Shown piece after piece: positions 63,589 through 64,000 of a DNA stretch of 64,000 bases. Source of the stretch: Lachnobacterium bovis (lineage in GTDB: Bacteria; Bacillota; Clostridia; Lachnospirales; Lachnospiraceae); the NCBI RefSeq assembly GCF_900111325.1, contig NZ_FOGW01000015.1:10033-74032 (forward strand). Direction: 5' to 3'. The notes under the pieces were generated by a model. The model saw only the letters and a program-made list of their open reading frames with translations. It had not been told where the DNA came from and made no database searches. A program made the translations under genes and the position numbers. How positions within the stretch are numbered: the stretch's first letter is position 1; every line of letters starts with the position of its first letter.

Positions 63589-63714
63589 ATTAAAATCAAA
63601 AAAAATTAAAATCAACAAAAACATTAAAATCAACAAAAACATTAAAATCAACAAAAAAATTAAAATCAACAAAAAAATTAAAATCAACAAAAAAAATTAA
63701 AATCAACAAAAAAA
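63589..63714. repeat. Seven ~18-bp A-tract repeats upstream of rRNA-type promoters
   Basis: Consecutive units with consensus ATTAAAATCAACAAAAAC, 16-19 bases each, ending four bases before a TTGACA box. Almost only A, T and C on this strand. Position and composition resemble an UP-element region. Confidence 0.88.
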
Positions 63715-63717
63715 TGG

Positions 63718-63749
63718 TTGACAGAAAGAGTTAAAGATGCTAATATAAT
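63718..63749 (+). promoter_or_regulatory. Upstream rRNA-type promoter (P1)
   Basis: TTGACA (63718-63723); TAATAT at 63741-63746 gives 17-base spacing, TATAAT at 63744-63749 gives 20. Hairpins CGAAGT/ACTTCG with CTCAC/GTGAG follow in the transcript. Confidence 0.6.
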
Positions 63750-63911
63750 CTAGCTGACAGCGAAGTGCTCACAAACGAAGGAAACTAGTAAGTGAGAAAG
63801 ACTTCGATCAGACATCTTTCGCCAGATGATGGCAAGTTTTTATTTGGAAACGATTCGATATAAAGCACCTTGATTGGTGGCAATGAATTAAAAAATAAAA
63901 ACAAAAAAATG

Positions 63912-63940
63912 TTGACAAACACTGAGGAAGGTGATAAGAT
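63912..63940 (+). promoter_or_regulatory. Downstream rRNA-type promoter (P2)
   Basis: TTGACA (63912-63917), 17 bases, TAAGAT (63935-63940). Confidence 0.75.
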
Positions 63941-63949
63941 ATAGAAGTT

Positions 63950-64000
63950 GTCGCTGATAAGCGAAACAAAAACTTTGATAACTAAATAGTGAAAAACCTT
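63950..64000 (+). other. Probable leader of an rRNA operon, cut by the window end
   Basis: ACTTTGATAACTAAATAG near the end resembles the leader commonly found before 16S rRNA in Firmicutes. Together with tandem promoters and the A-rich array, an rRNA operon is expected just beyond the window. No rRNA sequence itself is visible. Confidence 0.55.

Overview
The window is a 64 kb piece of a very AT-rich chromosome from a Gram-positive anaerobe. The best fit is a Lachnospiraceae-type Clostridium, with a rumen or gut polysaccharide degrader of the Lachnobacterium/Butyrivibrio kind as the most likely sort. Reasons: strong Shine-Dalgarno sites (AGGAGG) before nearly every gene, some TTG/GTG starts, Gram-positive signal peptides and lipoboxes, a PPi-type phosphofructokinase, PerR and DtxR-type regulators, CarD, a clpC...radA order, and secreted GH13, GH10 and GH43 enzymes with CBM13 modules. 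The genus is an inference; no 16S sequence is present, although the window ends inside an apparent rRNA operon leader.

Layout. 0-6.2 kb: a YesL-type membrane protein, then a two-gene unit made of a putative Zn-binding protein with Gly-Tyr-Gln-Asn repeats and a SNF2 helicase. 6.2-11 kb: a membrane GGDEF-EAL protein with a degenerate EAL domain, a FIST sensor and a soluble chemoreceptor. 11-15 kb: an RsmF-like rRNA methyltransferase, PerR and a large double-HTH protein. 15-20 kb: a small-RNA candidate and a 1469-residue secreted amylopullulanase with a charged repeat tail. 20-28 kb: a heterodimeric ABC exporter, a HAD phosphatase, a lipoprotein and an ABC-2 export system. 28.4-32.1 kb: a NarL-type two-component pair and a Cache chemoreceptor. 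32.4-36.3 kb: xylan-degrading GH10 and GH43 enzymes sharing a nearly identical CBM13. 36.7-40.8 kb: a MetE-like methyltransferase and the NAD salvage operon nrtR-pncA-pncB. 40.9-43.0 kb: a decaying beta-glucoside operon (licT-bglP-bglH) in which every gene has lost internal segments, while its promoter, RAT antiterminator and terminator look intact. 43-47 kb: a HAD phosphatase and a Trk potassium system. 47-49.8 kb: carD with a structured leader, a DtxR-family regulator, and a small-RNA candidate whose promoter overlaps a DtxR-like box. 49.9-57.9 kb: L,D-transpeptidase, PPi-PFK, LD-carboxypeptidase and cell-surface genes. 57.9-63.4 kb: clpC, a repeat-filled spacer with one small conserved gene, and radA. 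63.6-64 kb: an A-rich tandem array followed by two promoters and a leader typical of an rRNA operon.

The genes fit a motile or chemotactic bacterium (two MCPs, FIST, c-di-GMP protein) that degrades starch and xylan outside the cell and has lost one PTS-based beta-glucoside route. The most notable signals are regulatory or evolutionary: the fossil bgl operon with a live-looking RNA switch, the DtxR-box small RNA, the carD leader, the helicase partner that carries the zinc-binding residues the helicase lacks, and short tandem repeats filling many intergenic gaps. No CRISPR array, insertion sequence, prophage or tRNA gene was seen.
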